A DNA stretch of 64,000 bases from Caecitellus pseudoparvulus (Eukaryota > Bigyra: Bicosoecida). Under the pieces are notes generated by a model. The model worked only from the letters and a program-made list of their open reading frames with translations, was not told the DNA's origin and searched no databases. The stretch covers positions 612,662-676,661 of the forward strand of contig CBFFRQ010000053.1 in NCBI GenBank assembly GCA_965644315.1, given 5' to 3'. Shown here in pieces: positions 45,601-60,600 of the stretch. The position numbers and the translations under genes are program-made. Positions within the stretch are counted from its first letter, which is position 1. Every line of letters starts with the position of its first letter.

Positions 45601-48600
45601 ACCAGCTCCCGCGACCTTGGTGTTTCCTTCGATCTCCCTCCGAATATCTGCACCGCTGGAAGCTGCGCAGCAGACACAGAAATGGTCACAAGCTGTCGCT
45701 GAGCCGCGAGGCTGGAGGTCAGCTGAAAGAAGTTCGTGGCAATCAGGTTGATGGTGTACTTTCCCCCAGGCTGAAGCTTCTCTCGAGGGAATGACACTGT
45801 ATCAGAGTTTGATGTGGTCGCATCAACCAGGGCAGCCATGAGGTCTTGTGCGCCAGAGCCACCAGCACCAGCTGCAACATCAAAGTGCGTGGCTTCCCAG
45901 CGAAATGACAGCGGCCTGCCTGCGCCCCCGGTACTCAAACTTGCATCAATGTACAGATCATCACATTGCCCCAAGCGCTGTGCGTACTTGACCACGATAG
46001 TCGGTGCCACGGCATTCAAAGGCGCCTCGGTGAAGAAAATTCCCGAGGCAGCCTCCGAATACCCTCCCGCCCTGCGAACCTTCTCTGGCAACAGGTCAAG
46101 CTGCTGGCCGACGGGGAGCAGTGCGCCTGCCCCCAAGGACACCATGACCTCCCGCTGAGATGCCCAAGCACAGAAAGCACCATCTCCAAGCATACGATCC
46201 AAGGCGAAGTGACCAGGAGTCACCCCAGCTGCCTCGGCTTCTTCCTCGAGCGCAGCAGTGCCCAACGGCAATTCGCTGAAGACTTGTTCAGACGCAACAC
46301 TGACAGAAAATAAAGCAGAGCAAGGAAACTTCCCTCCTAAACCTGCTTGGTCAGTATCGTCACCAAAGCTCACAACAACACGTGCTCCAATGCTGTTGAA
46401 CACAGCCCGGCCAAGGTGAGGTGCAGGCAACAAGTTGCTAGGAGATGGAGTTGCGGATGAGGTTGGGGTAGCGGATGAAGTTCGTGTGGGTGATGCACCT
46501 ACAGACTGCGTCGGAGCTGAGCTGGCGGAAGAGCTTGGAGTTGCCACTGCCGACACAGAGACTGTGCCCGACGATGTGGGGGTAACCGTGCCGGTACGAG
46601 AGGGAGACACGGATCTTGAAGGAGAACGACTGGCCGTTCCAGAGCTGGTTGAAGATGGTGTGCCTGTGATTGTGCTTGTAGCTGACGGTGTCACCGATGA
46701 AGATGGTGTCACAGACGCCGTTCCAGAGGAAGATGAAGTCGGGCTAGATGAAGGGGACCCCGATGCAGTCTGAGAACTTGAAGGAGTTGGCGATGCAGTT
46801 CTAGACGATGAGCTAGTCATGGTACTTGTTCCAGTAGACCTCGAAGAAGGTGACGACGATGCTCCAAGGGATACTGACGAAGTCCTTGTGGGTGACACAG
46901 AGGAAGTAACAGACGCGGTAACACTTGAAGACGAAGTAGGGGTAGAAGTCACTGACGCTGAAGAAGTCAAGCTTGATGTGCCGCTCACACTCGGCGTCCC
47001 GCTCACGCTGGACGTCGCCGTACCGCTCACACTCGGCGTCCCGCTCACGCTCGACGTCGCTGTGCCACTCACACTCGGCGTCCCGCTCACGCTCGACGTC
47101 GCTGTGCCACTCACACTCGGCGTCCCGCTCACGCTCGACGTCGCTGTGCCACTCACACTCGGCGTCCCGCTCACGCTGGACGTCGCTGTACCGCTCACAC
47201 TCGGCGTCCCGCTCACGCTCGACGTCGCTGTGCCACTCACACTCGGCGTCCCGCTCACGCTCGACGTCGCCGTGCCGCTCACACTCGGCGTGCCGCTCAC
47301 GCTGGACGTCGCCGTACCGCTCACACTCGGCGTCCCGCTCATGCTCGACGTCGCCGTACCGCTCACACTCGGCGTCCCGCTCACGCTGGACGTCGCCGTG
47401 CCGCTCACACTCGCCGTGCCGCTCACGCTCGACGTCGCCGTGCCGCTCACACTCGGCGTGCCGCTCACGCTCGACGTCGCCGTGCCGCTCACACTCGGCG
47501 TCCCGCTCATGCTCGACGTCGCCGTACCGCTCACACTCGGCGTCCCGCTCACGCTGGACGTCGCCGTGCCGCTCACACTCGGCGTCCCGCTCATGCTCGA
47601 CGTCGCCGTGCCGCTCACGCTCGACGTCGCCGTGCCGCTCACACTCGCCGTGCCGCTCACGCTGGACGTCGCCGTGCCGCTCACACTCGGCGTGCCGCTC
47701 ACGCTCGACGTCGCCGTGCCGCTCACACTCGCCGTGCCGCTCACGCTGGACGTCGCCGTGCCGCTCATGCTCGACGTCGCCGTGCCGCTCACGCTGGACG
47801 TCGCCGTGCCGCTCACACTCGCCGTGCCGCTCACGCTGGACGTCGCCGTGCCGCTCACACTCGGCGTCCCGCTCACGCTCGACGTCGCTGTGCCGCTCAC
47901 ACTCGGCGTCCCACTCACGCTCGACGTCGCTGTGCCACTCACACTCGGCGTCCCACTCACACTGGCCGTCGCCGTGCCGCTCACACTCGGCGTCCCGCTC
48001 ACGCTCGACGTCGCTGTGCCACTCACACTCGGCGTCCCGCTCACGCTGGACGTCGCCGTGCCGCTCACACTGGGCGTGCCCGACACACTCGGGCTCCCGC
48101 TCACGCTCGCCGTGCCCGACACCGTGCCAGACGCCGTCCCACTCGCACTGGCCGTCGCCGTACCGCTCACACTGGGCGTGCCCGACACACTCGGGCTCCC
48201 GCTCACGCTCGCCGTGCCCGACACCGTGCCAGACGCCGTCCCACTCGCACTGGCCGTCGCCGTACCGCTCACACTGGGCGTGCCCGACACACTCGGGCTC
48301 CCGCTCACGCTCGCCGTGCCCGACACCGTGCCAGACGCCGTCCCACTCGCACTGGCCGTCGCCGTACCGCTCACACTGGGCGTGCCCGACACACTCGGGC
48401 TCCCGCTCACGCTCGCCGTGCCCGACACCGTGCCAGACGCCGTCCCACTCGCACTGGCCGTCGCCGTACCGCTCACACTGGGCGTGCCCGACACACTCGG
48501 GCTCCCGCTCACGCTCGTCGTCGCCGTACCGCTCACACTGGGCGTGCCCGACACACTCGGGCTCCCGCTCACGCTCGCCGTGCCCGACACCGTGCCAGAC

Positions 48601-51600
48601 GCCGTCCCACTCGCACTGGCCGTCGCCGTACCGCTCACACTGGGCGTGCCCGACACACTCGGGCTCCCGCTCACGCTCGCCGTGCCCGACACCGTGCCAG
48701 ACGCCGTCCCACTCGCACTGGCCGTCGCCGTGCCGCTCACACTGGGCGTGCCCGACACACTCGGGCTCCCGCTCACGCTCGCCGTGCCCGACACCGTGCC
48801 AGACGCCGTCCCACTCGCACTGGCCGTCGCCGTACCGCTCACACTGGGCGTGCCCGACACACTCGGGCTCCCGCTCACGCTCGCCGTGCCCGACACCGTG
48901 CCAGACGCCGTCCCACTCGCACTGGCCGTCGCCGTACCGCTCACACTGGGCGTGCCCGACACACTCGGGCTCCCGCTCACGCTCGCCGTCGCCGTACCGC
49001 TCACACTGGGCGTGCCCGACACACTCGGGCTCCCGCTCACGCTCGCCGTGCCCGACACCGTGCCAGACGCCGTCCCACTCGCACTGGCCGTCGCCGTACC
49101 GCTCACACTGGGCGTGCCCGACACACTCGGGCTCCCGCTCACGCTCGCCGTGCCCGACACCGTGCCAGACGCCGTCCCACTCGCACTGGCCGTCGCCGTA
49201 CCGCTCACACTGGGCGTGCCCGACACACTCGGGCTCCCGCTCACGCTCGCCGTGCCCGACACCGTGCCAGACGCCGTCCCACTCGCACTGGCCGTCGCCG
49301 TACCGCTCACACTGGGCGTGCCCGACACACTCGGGCTCCCGCTCACGCTCGCCGTGCCCGACACCGTGCCAGACGCCGTCCCACTCGCACTGGCCGTCGC
49401 CGTACCGCTCACACTGGGCGTGCCCGACACACTCGGGCTCCCGCTCACGCTCGCCGTGCCCGACACCGTGCCAGACGCCGTCCCACTCGCACTGGCCGTC
49501 GCCGTACCGCTCACACTGGGCGTGCCCGACACACTCGGGCTCCCGCTCACGCTTGTCGTCGCCGTACCGCTCACACTGGGCGTGCCCGACACACTCGGGC
49601 TCCCGCTCACGCTCGCCGTGCCCGACACCGTGCCAGACGCCGTCCCACTCGCACTGGCCGTCGCCGTACCGCTCACACTGGGCGTGCCCGACACACTCGG
49701 GCTCCCGCTCACGCTCGCCGTGCCCGACACCGTGCCAGACGCCGCCCCACTCGCACTGGCCGTCGCCGTACCGCTCACACTGGGCGTGCCCGACACACTC
49801 GGGCTCCCGCTCACGCTCGCCGTGCCCGACACCGTGCCAGACGCCGTCCCACTCGCACTGGCCGTCGCCGTACCGCTCACACTGGGCGTGCCCGACACAC
49901 TCGGGCTCCCGCTCACGCTCGCCGTGCCCGACACCGTGCCAGACGCCGTCCCACTCGCACTGGCCGTCGCCGTACCGCTCACACTGGGCGTGCCCGACAC
50001 ACTCGGGCTCCCGCTCACGCTCGCCGTGCCCGACACCGTGCCAGACGCCGTCCCACTCGCACTGGCCGTCGCCGTACCGCTCACACTGGGCGTGCCCGAC
50101 ACACTCGGGCTCCCGCTCACGCTCGCCGTGCCCGACACCGTGCCAGACGCCGTCCCACTCGCACTGGCCGTCGCCGTACCGCTCACACTGGGCGTGCCCG
50201 ACACACTCGGGCTCCCGCTCACGCTCGCCGTGCCCGACACCGTGCCAGACGCCGCCCCACTCGCACTGGCCGTCGCCGTACCGCTCACACTGGGCGTGCC
50301 CGACACACTCGGGCTCCCGCTCACGCTCGCCGTGCCCGACACCGTGCCAGACGCCGTCCCACTCGCACTGGCCGTCGCCGTACCGCTCACACTGGGCGTG
50401 CCCGACACACTCGGGCTCCCGCTCACGCTCGCCGTGCCCGACACCGTGCCAGACGCCGTCCCACTCGCACTGGCCGTCGCCGTACCGCTCACACTGGGCG
50501 TGCCCGACACACTCGGGCTCCCGCTCACGCTCGCCGTCGCCGTACCGCTCACACTGGGCGTGCCCGACACACTCGGGCTCCCGCTCACGCTCGCCGTGCC
50601 CGACACCGTGCCAGACGCCGTCCCACTCGCACTGGCCGTCGCCGTACCGCTCACACTGGGCGTGCCCGACACACTCGGGCTCCCGCTCACGCTCGACGTC
50701 GCCGTACCGCTCACACTGGGCGTGCCCGACACACTCGGGCTCCCGCTCACGCTCGCCGTGCCCGACACCGTGCCAGACGCCGTCCCACTCGCACTGGCCG
50801 TCGCCGTACCGCTCACACTGGGCGTGCCCGACACACTCGGGCTCCCGCTCACGTTCGCCGTGCCCGACACCGTGCCAGACGCCGTCCCACTCGCACTGGC
50901 CGTCGCCGTACCGCTCACACTGGGCGTGCCCGACACACTCGGGCTCCCGCTCACGCTCGCCGTGCCCGACACCGTGCCAGACGCCGTCCCACTCGCACTG
51001 GCCGTCGCCGTACCGCTCACACTGGGCGTGCCCGACACACTCGGGCTCCCGCTCACGCTCGCCGTGCCCGACACCGTGCCAGACGCCGTCCCACTCGCAC
51101 TGGCCGTCGCCGTACCGCTCACACTGGGCGTGCCCGACACACTCGGGCTCCCACTCGCACTGGCCGTCGCCGTACCGCTCACACTGGGCGTGCCCGACAC
51201 ACTCGGGCTCCCGCTCACGCTCGCCGTGCCCGACACCGTGCCAGACGCCGTCCCACTCGCACTGGCCGTCGCCGTACCGCTCACACTGGGCGTGCCCGAC
51301 ACACTCGGGCTCCCGCTCACGCTCGCCGTGCCCGACACCGTGCCAGACGCCGTCCCACTCGCACTGGCCGTCGCCGTGCCGCTCACACTGGGCGTGCCCG
51401 ACACACTCGGGCTCCCGCTCACGCTCGACGTCGCCGTACCGCTCACACTGGGCGTGCCCGACACACTCGGGCTCCCGCTCACGCTCGCCGTGCCCGACAC
51501 CGTGCCAGACGCCGTCCCACTCGCACTGGCCGTCGCCGTACCGCTCACACTGGGCGTGCCCGACACACTCGGGCTCCCGCTCACGCTCGCCGTGCCCGAC

Positions 51601-54600
51601 ACCGTGCCAGACGCCGTCCCACTCGCACTGGCCGTCGCCGTACCGCTCACACTGGGCGTGCCCGACACACTCGGGCTCCCGCTCACGCTCGCCGTGCCCG
51701 ACACCGTGCCAGACGCCGTCCCACTCGCACTGGCCGTCGCCGTACCGCTCACACTGGGCGTGCCCGACACACTCGGGCTCCCGCTCACGCTCGCCGTGCC
51801 CGACACCGTGCCAGACGCCGTCCCACTCGCACTGGCCGTCGCCGTACCGCTCACACTGGGCGTGCCCGACACACTCGGGCTCCCGCTCACGCTCGCCGTG
51901 CCCGACACCGTGCCAGACGCCGTCCCACTCGCACTGGCCGTCGCCGTACCGCTCACACTGGGCGTGCCCGACACACTCGGGCTCCCGCTCACGCTCGCCG
52001 TCGCCGTACCGCTCACACTGGGCGTGCCCGACACACTCGGGCTCCCGCTCACGCTCGCCGTGCCCGACACCGTGCCAGACGCCGTCCCACTCGCACTGGC
52101 CGTCGCCGTACCGCTCACACTGGGCGTGCCCGACACACTCGGGCTCCCGCTCACGCTCGCCGTGCCCGACACCGTGCCAGACGCCGTCCCACTCGCACTG
52201 GCCGTCGCCGTACCGCTCACACTGGGCGTGCCCGACACACTCGGGCTCCCGCTCACGCTCGCCGTGCCCGACACCGTGCCAGACGCCGTCCCACTCGCAC
52301 TGGCCGTCGCCGTACCGCTCACACTGGGCGTGCCCGACACACTCGGGCTCCCGCTCACGCTCGCCGTGCCCGACACCGTGCCAGACGCCGTCCCACTCGC
52401 ACTGGCCGTCGCCGTACCGCTCACACTGGGCGTGCCCGACACACTCGGGCTCCCGCTCACGCTCGTCGTCGCCGTACCGCTCACACTGGGCGTGCCCGAC
52501 ACACTCGGGCTCCCGCTCACGCTCGCCGTGCCCGACACCGTGCCAGACGCCGTCCCACTCGCACTGGCCGTCGCCGTACCGCTCACACTGGGCGTGCCCG
52601 ACACACTCGGGCTCCCGCTCACGCTCGCCGTGCCCGACACCGTGCCAGACGCCGTCCCACTCGCACTGGCCGTCGCCGTACCGCTCACACTGGGCGTGCC
52701 CGACACACTCGGGCTCCCGCTCACGCTCGCCGTGCCCGACACCGTGCCAGACGCCGTCCCACTCGCACTGGCCGTCGCCGTACCGCTCACACTGGGCGTG
52801 CCCGACACACTCGGGCTCCCGCTCACGCTCGCCGTGCCCGACACCGTGCCAGACGCCGTCCCACTCGCACTGGCCGTCGCCGTACCGCTCACACTGGGCG
52901 TGCCCGACACACTCGGGCTCCCGCTCACGCTCGCCGTGCCCGACACCGTGCCAGACGCCGTCCCACTCGCACTGGCCGTCGCCGTACCGCTCACACTGGG
53001 CGTGCCCGACACACTCGGGCTCCCGCTCACGCTCGCCGTGCCCGACACCGTGCCAGACGCCGTCCCACTCGCACTGGCCGTCGCCGTACCGCTCACACTG
53101 GGCGTGCCCGACACACTCGGGCTCCCGCTCACGCTCGCCGTCGCCGTACCGCTCACACTGGGCGTGCCCGACACACTCGGGCTCCCGCTCACGCTCGCCG
53201 TGCCCGACACCGTGCCAGACGCCGTCCCACTCGCACTGGCCGTCGCCGTACCGCTCACACTGGGCGTGCCCGACACACTCGGGCTCCCGCTCACGCTCGC
53301 CGTGCCCGACACCGTGCCAGACGCCGTCCCACTCGCACTGGCCGTCGCCGTACCGCTCACACTGGGCGTGCCCGACACACTCGGGCTCCCGCTCACGCTC
53401 GCCGTGCCCGACACCGTGCCAGACGCCGTCCCACTCGCACTGGCCGTCGCCGTACCGCTCACACTGGGCGTGCCCGACACACTCGGGCTCCCGCTCACGC
53501 TCGCCGTCGCCGTACCGCTCACACTGGGCGTGCCCGACACACTCGGGCTCCCGCTCACGCTCGCCGTGCCCGACACCGTGCCAGACGCCGTCCCACTCGC
53601 ACTGGCCGTCGCCGTACCGCTCACACTGGGCGTGCCCGACACACTCGGGCTCCCGCTCACGCTCGTCGTCGCCGTACCGCTCACACTGGGCGTGCCCGAC
53701 ACACTCGGGCTCCCGCTCACGCTCGCCGTGCCCGACACCGTGCCAGACGCCGTCCCACTCGCACTGGCCGTCGCCGTACCGCTCACACTGGGCGTGCCCG
53801 ACACACTCGGGCTCCCGCTCACGCTCGCCGTGCCCGACACCGTGCCAGACGCCGTCCCACTCGCACTGGCCGTCGCCGTACCGCTCACACTGGGCGTGCC
53901 CGACACACTCGGGCTCCCGCTCACGCTCGCCGTGCCCGACACCGTGCCAGACGCCGTCCCACTCGCACTGGCCGTCGCCGTACCGCTCACACTGGGCGTG
54001 CCCGACACACTCGGGCTCCCGCTCACGCTCGCCGTGCCCGACACCGTGCCAGACGCCGTCCCACTCGCACTGGCCGTCGCCGTACCGCTCACACTGGGCG
54101 TGCCCGACACACTCGGGCTCCCGCTCACGCTCGCCGTGCCCGACACCGTGCCAGACGCCGTCCCACTCGCACTGGCCGTCGCCGTACCGCTCACACTGGG
54201 CGTGCCCGACACACTCGGGCTCCCGCTCACGCTCGCCGTGCCCGACACCGTGCCAGACGCCGTCCCACTCGCACTGGCCGTCGCCGTACCGCTCACACTG
54301 GGCGTGCCCGACACACTCGGGCTCCCGCTCACGCTCGCCGTGCCCGACACCGTGCCAGACGCCGTCCCACTCGCACTGGCCGTCGCCGTACCGCTCACAC
54401 TGGGCGTGCCCGACACACTCGGGCTCCCGCTCACGCTCGCCGTGCCCGACACCGTGCCAGACGCCGTCCCACTCGCACTGGCCGTCGCCGTACCGCTCAC
54501 ACTGGGCGTGCCCGACACACTCGGGCTCCCGCTCACGCTCGCCGTGCCCGACACCGTGCCAGACGCCGTCCCACTCGCACTGGCCGTCGCCGTACCGCTC

Positions 54601-57600
54601 ACACTGGGCGTGCCCGACACACTCGGGCTCCCGCTCACGCTCGCCGTGCCCGACACCGTGCCAGACGCCGTCCCACTCGCACTGGCCGTCGCCGTACCGC
54701 TCACACTGGGCGTGCCCGACACACTCGGGCTCCCGCTCACGCTCGCCGTCGCCGTACCGCTCACACTGGGCGTGCCCGACACACTCGGGCTCCCGCTCAC
54801 GCTCGCCGTGCCCGACACCGTGCCAGACGCCGTCCCACTCGCACTGGCCGTCGCCGTACCGCTCACACTGGGCGTGCCCGACACACTCGGGCTCCCGCTC
54901 ACGCTCGCCGTGCCCGACACCGTGCCAGACGCCGTCCCACTCGCACTGGCCGTCGCCGTACCGCTCACACTGGGCGTGCCCGACACACTCGGGCTCCCGC
55001 TCACGTTCGCCGTGCCCGACACCGTGCCAGACGCCGTCCCACTCGCACTGGCCGTCGCCGTACCGCTCACACTGGGCGTGCCCGACACACTCGGGCTCCC
55101 GCTCACGCTCGCCGTGCCCGACACCGTGCCAGACGCCGTCCCACTCGCACTGGCCGTCGCCGTACCGCTCACACTGGGCGTGCCCGACACACTCGGGCTC
55201 CCGCTCACGCTCGTCGTCGCCGTACCGCTCACACTGGGCGTGCCCGACACACTCGGGCTCCCGCTCACGCTCGCCGTGCCCGACACCGTGCCAGACGCCG
55301 TCCCACTCGCACTGGCCGTCGCCGTACCGCTCACACTGGGCGTGCCCGACACACTCGGGCTCCCGCTCACGCTCGCCGTGCCCGACACCGTGCCAGACGC
55401 CGTCCCACTCGCACTGGCCGTCGCCGTACCGCTCACACTGGGCGTGCCCGACACACTCGGGCTCCCGCTCACGCTCGCCGTGCCCGACACCGTGCCAGAC
55501 GCCGTCCCACTCGCACTGGCCGTCGCCGTACCGCTCACACTGGGCGTGCCCGACACACTCGGGCTCCCGCTCACGCTCGCCGTGCCCGACACCGTGCCAG
55601 ACGCCGTCCCACTCGCACTGGCCGTCGCCGTACCGCTCACACTGGGCGTGCCCGACACACTCGGGCTCCCGCTCACGCTCGCCGTGCCCGACACCGTGCC
55701 AGACGCCGTCCCACTCGCACTGGCCGTCGCCGTACCGCTCACACTGGGCGTGCCCGACACACTCGGGCTCCCGCTCACGCTCGCCGTGCCCGACACCGTG
55801 CCAGACGCCGTCCCACTCGCACTGGCCGTCGCCGTACCGCTCACACTGGGCGTGCCCGACACACTCGGGCTCCCGCTCACGCTCGCCGTCGCCGTACCGC
55901 TCACACTGGGCGTGCCCGACACACTCGGGCTCCCGCTCACGCTCGCCGTGCCCGACACCGTGCCAGACGCCGTCCCACTCGCACTGGCCGTCGCCGTACC
56001 GCTCACACTGGGCGTGCCCGACACACTCGGGCTCCCGCTCACGCTCGTCGTCGCCGTACCGCTCACACTGGGCGTGCCCGACACACTCGGGCTCCCGCTC
56101 ACGTTCGCCGTGCCCGACACCGTGCCAGACGCCGTCCCACTCGCACTGGCCGTCGCCGTACCGCTCACACTGGGCGTGCCCGACACACTCGGGCTCCCGC
56201 TCACGCTCGCCGTGCCCGACACCGTGCCAGACGCCGTCCCACTCGCACTGGCCGTCGCCGTACCGCTCACACTGGGCGTGCCCGACACACTCGGGCTCCC
56301 GCTCACGCTCGCCGTGCCCGACACCGTGCCAGACGCCGTCCCACTCGCACTGGCCGTCGCCGTACCGCTCACACTGGGCGTGCCCGACACACTCGGGCTC
56401 CCGCTCACGCTCGCCGTGCCCGACACCGTGCCAGACGCCGTCCCACTCGCACTGGCCGTCGCCGTACCGCTCACACTGGGCGTGCCCGACACACTCGGGC
56501 TCCCGCTCACGCTCGCCGTGCCCGACACCGTGCCAGACGCCGTCCCACTCGCACTGGCCGTCGCCGTACCGCTCACACTGGGCGTGCCCGACACACTCGG
56601 GCTCCCGCTCACGCTCGCCGTGCCCGACACCGTGCCAGACGCCGTCCCACTCGCACTGGCCGTCGCCGTACCGCTCACACTGGGCGTGCCCGACACACTC
56701 GGGCTCCCGCTCACGCTCGTCGTCGCCGTACCGCTCACACTGGGCGTGCCCGACACACTCGGGCTCCCGCTCACGCTCGCCGTGCCCGACACCGTGCCAG
56801 ACGCCGTCCCACTCGCACTGGCCGTCGCCGTACCGCTCACACTGGGCGTGCCCGACACACTCGGGCTCCCGCTCACGCTCGCCGTGCCCGACACCGTGCC
56901 AGACGCCGTCCCACTCGCACTGGCCGTCGCCGTACCGCTCACACTGGGCGTGCCCGACACACTCGGGCTCCCGCTCACGCTCGCCGTCGCCGTACCGCTC
57001 ACACTGGGCGTGCCCGACACACTCGGGCTCCCGCTCACGCTCGCCGTGCCCGACACCGTGCCAGACGCCGTCCCACTCGCACTGGCCGTCGCCGTACCGC
57101 TCACACTGGGCGTGCCCGACACACTCGGGCTCCCGCTCACGCTCGCCGTGCCCGACACCGTGCCAGACGCCGTCCCACTCGCACTGGCCGTCGCCGTACC
57201 GCTCACACTGGGCGTGCCCGACACACTCGGGCTCCCGCTCACGCTCGCCGTGCCCGACACCGTGCCAGACGCCGTCCCACTCGCACTGGCCGTCGCCGTA
57301 CCGCTCACACTGGGCGTGCCCGACACACTCGGGCTCCCGCTCACGCTCGCCGTGCCCGACACCGTGCCAGACGCCGTCCCACTCGCACTGGCCGTCGCCG
57401 TACCGCTCACACTGGGCGTGCCCGACACACTCGGGCTCCCGCTCACGCTCGCCGTGCCCGACACCGTACCAGACGCCGTCCCACTCGCACTGGCCGTCGC
57501 CGTACCGCTCACACTGGGCGTGCCCGACACACTCGGGCTCCCGCTCACGCTCGCCGTCGCCGTACCGCTCACACTGGGCGTGCCCGACACACTCGGGCTC

Positions 57601-60600
57601 CCGCTCACGCTCGCCGTGCCCGACACCGTGCCAGACGCCGTCCCACTCGCACTGGCCGTCGCCGTACCGCTCACACTGGGCGTGCCCGACACACTCGGGC
57701 TCCCGCTCACGCTCGCCGTGCCCGACACCGTGCCAGACGCCGTCCCACTCGCACTGGCCGTCGCCGTACCGCTCACACTGGGCGTGCCCGACACACTCGG
57801 GCTCCCGCTCACGCTCGTCGTCGCCGTACCGCTCACACTGGGCGTGCCCGACACACTCGGGCTCCCGCTCACGCTCGCCGTGCCCGACACCGTGCCAGAC
57901 GCCGTCCCACTCGCACTGGCCGTCGCCGTACCGCTCACACTGGGCGTGCCCGACACACTCGGGCTCCCGCTCACGCTCGCCGTGCCCGACACCGTGCCAG
58001 ACGCCGTCCCACTCGCACTGGCCGTCGCCGTACCGCTCACACTGGGCGTGCCCGACACACTCGGGCTCCCGCTCACGCTCGCCGTCGCCGTACCGCTCAC
58101 ACTGGGCGTGCCCGACACACTCGGGCTCCCGCTCACGCTCGCCGTGCCCGACACCGTGCCAGACGCCGTCCCACTCGCACTGGCCGTCGCCGTACCGCTC
58201 ACACTGGGCGTGCCCGACACACTCGGGCTCCCGCTCACGCTCGCCGTGCCCGACACCGTGCCAGACGCCGTCCCACTCGCACTGGCCGTCGCCGTACCGC
58301 TCACACTGGGCGTGCCCGACACACTCGGGCTCCCGCTCACGCTCGCCGTGCCCGACACCGTGCCAGACGCCGTCCCACTCGCACTGGCCGTCGCCGTACC
58401 GCTCACACTGGGCGTGCCCGACACACTCGGGCTCCCGCTCACGCTCGCCGTGCCCGACACCGTGCCAGACGCCGTCCCACTCGCACTGGCCGTCGCCGTA
58501 CCGCTCACACTGGGCGTGCCCGACACACTCGGGCTCCCGCTCACGCTCGCCGTGCCCGACACCGTGCCAGACGCCGTCCCACTCGCACTGGCCGTCGCCG
58601 TACCGCTCACACTGGGCGTGCCCGACACACTCGGGCTCCCGCTCACGCTCGTCGTCGCCGTACCGCTCACACTGGGCGTGCCCGACACACTCGGGCTCCC
58701 GCTCACGCTCGCCGTGCCCGACACCGTGCCAGACGCCGTCCCACTCGCACTGGCCGTCGCCGTACCGCTCACACTGGGCGTGCCCGACACACTCGGGCTC
58801 CCGCTCACGTTCGCCGTGCCCGACACCGTGCCAGACGCCGTCCCACTCGCACTGGCCGTCGCCGTACCGCTCACACTGGGCGTGCCCGACACACTCGGGC
58901 TCCCGCTCACGCTCGCCGTGCCCGACACCGTGCCAGACGCCGTCCCACTCGCACTGGCCGTCGCCGTACCGCTCACACTGGGCGTGCCCGACACACTCGG
59001 GCTCCCGCTCACGCTCGCCGTGCCCGACACCGTGCCAGACGCCGTCCCACTCGCACTGGCCGTCGCCGTACCGCTCACACTGGGCGTGCCCGACACACTC
59101 GGGCTCCCGCTCACGCTCGCCGTGCCCGACACCGTGCCAGACGCCGTCCCACTCGCACTGGCCGTCGCCGTACCGCTCACACTGGGCGTGCCCGACACAC
59201 TCGGGCTCCCGCTCACGCTCGCCGTGCCCGACACCGTGCCAGACGCCGTCCCACTCGCACTGGCCGTCGCCGTACCGCTCACACTGGGCGTGCCCGACAC
59301 ACTCGGGCTCCCGCTCACGCTCGCCGTCGCCGTACCGCTCACACTGGGCGTGCCCGACACACTCGGGCTCCCGCTCACGCTCGCCGTGCCCGACACCGTG
59401 CCAGACGCCGTCCCACTCGCACTGGCCGTCGCCGTACCGCTCACACTGGGCGTGCCCGACACACTCGGGCTCCCGCTCACGCTCGTCGTCGCCGTACCGC
59501 TCACACTGGGCGTGCCCGACACACTCGGGCTCCCGCTCACGCTCGCCGTGCCCGACACCGTGCCAGACGCCGTCCCACTCGCACTGGCCGTCGCCGTACC
59601 GCTCACACTGGGCGTGCCCGACACACTCGGGCTCCCGCTCACGCTCGCCGTGCCCGACACCGTGCCAGACGCCGTCCCACTCGCACTGGCCGTCGCCGTA
59701 CCGCTCACACTGGGCGTGCCCGACACACTCGGGCTCCCGCTCACGCTCGCCGTGCCCGACACCGTGCCAGACGCCGTCCCACTCGCACTGGCCGTCGCCG
59801 TACCGCTCACACTGGGCGTGCCCGACACACTCGGGCTCCCGCTCACGCTCGTCGTCGCCGTACCGCTCACACTGGGCGTGCCCGACACACTCGGGCTCCC
59901 GCTCACGCTCGCCGTGCCCGACACCGTGCCAGACGCCGTCCCACTCGCACTGGCCGTCGCCGTACCGCTCACACTGGGCGTGCCCGACACACTCGGGCTC
60001 CCGCTCACGCTCGCCGTGCCCGACACCGTGCCAGACGCCGTCCCACTCGCACTGGCCGTCGCCGTACCGCTCACACTGGGCGTGCCCGACACACTCGGGC
60101 TCCCGCTCACGCTCGTCGTCGCCGTACCGCTCACACTGGGCGTGCCCGACACACTCGGGCTCCCGCTCACGCTCGCCGTGCCCGACACCGTGCCAGACGC
60201 CGTCCCACTCGCACTGGCCGTCGCCGTACCGCTCACACTGGGCGTGCCCGACACACTCGGGCTCCCGCTCACGCTCGCCGTGCCCGACACCGTGCCAGAC
60301 GCCGTCCCACTCGCACTGGCCGTCGCCGTACCGCTCACGCTGGGCGTGCCCGACACACTCGGGCTCCCGCTCACGCTCGCCGTCGCCGTACCGCTCACAC
60401 TGGGCGTGCCCGACACACTCGGGCTCCCGCTCACGCTCGCCGTGCCCGACACCGTGCCAGACGCCGTCCCACTCGCACTGGCCGTCGCCGTACCGCTCAC
60501 ACTGGGCGTGCCCGACACACTCGGGCTCCCGCTCACGCTCGCCGTGCCCGACACCGTGCCAGACGCCGTCCCACTCGCACTGGCCGTCGCCGTACCGCTC

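Noticed and set aside
46435-46773. Acidic + strand open frame opposite the Ser/Thr spacer
   Set aside because: It is a low-complexity mirror of Ser/Thr codons in the giant gene, with no independent support.
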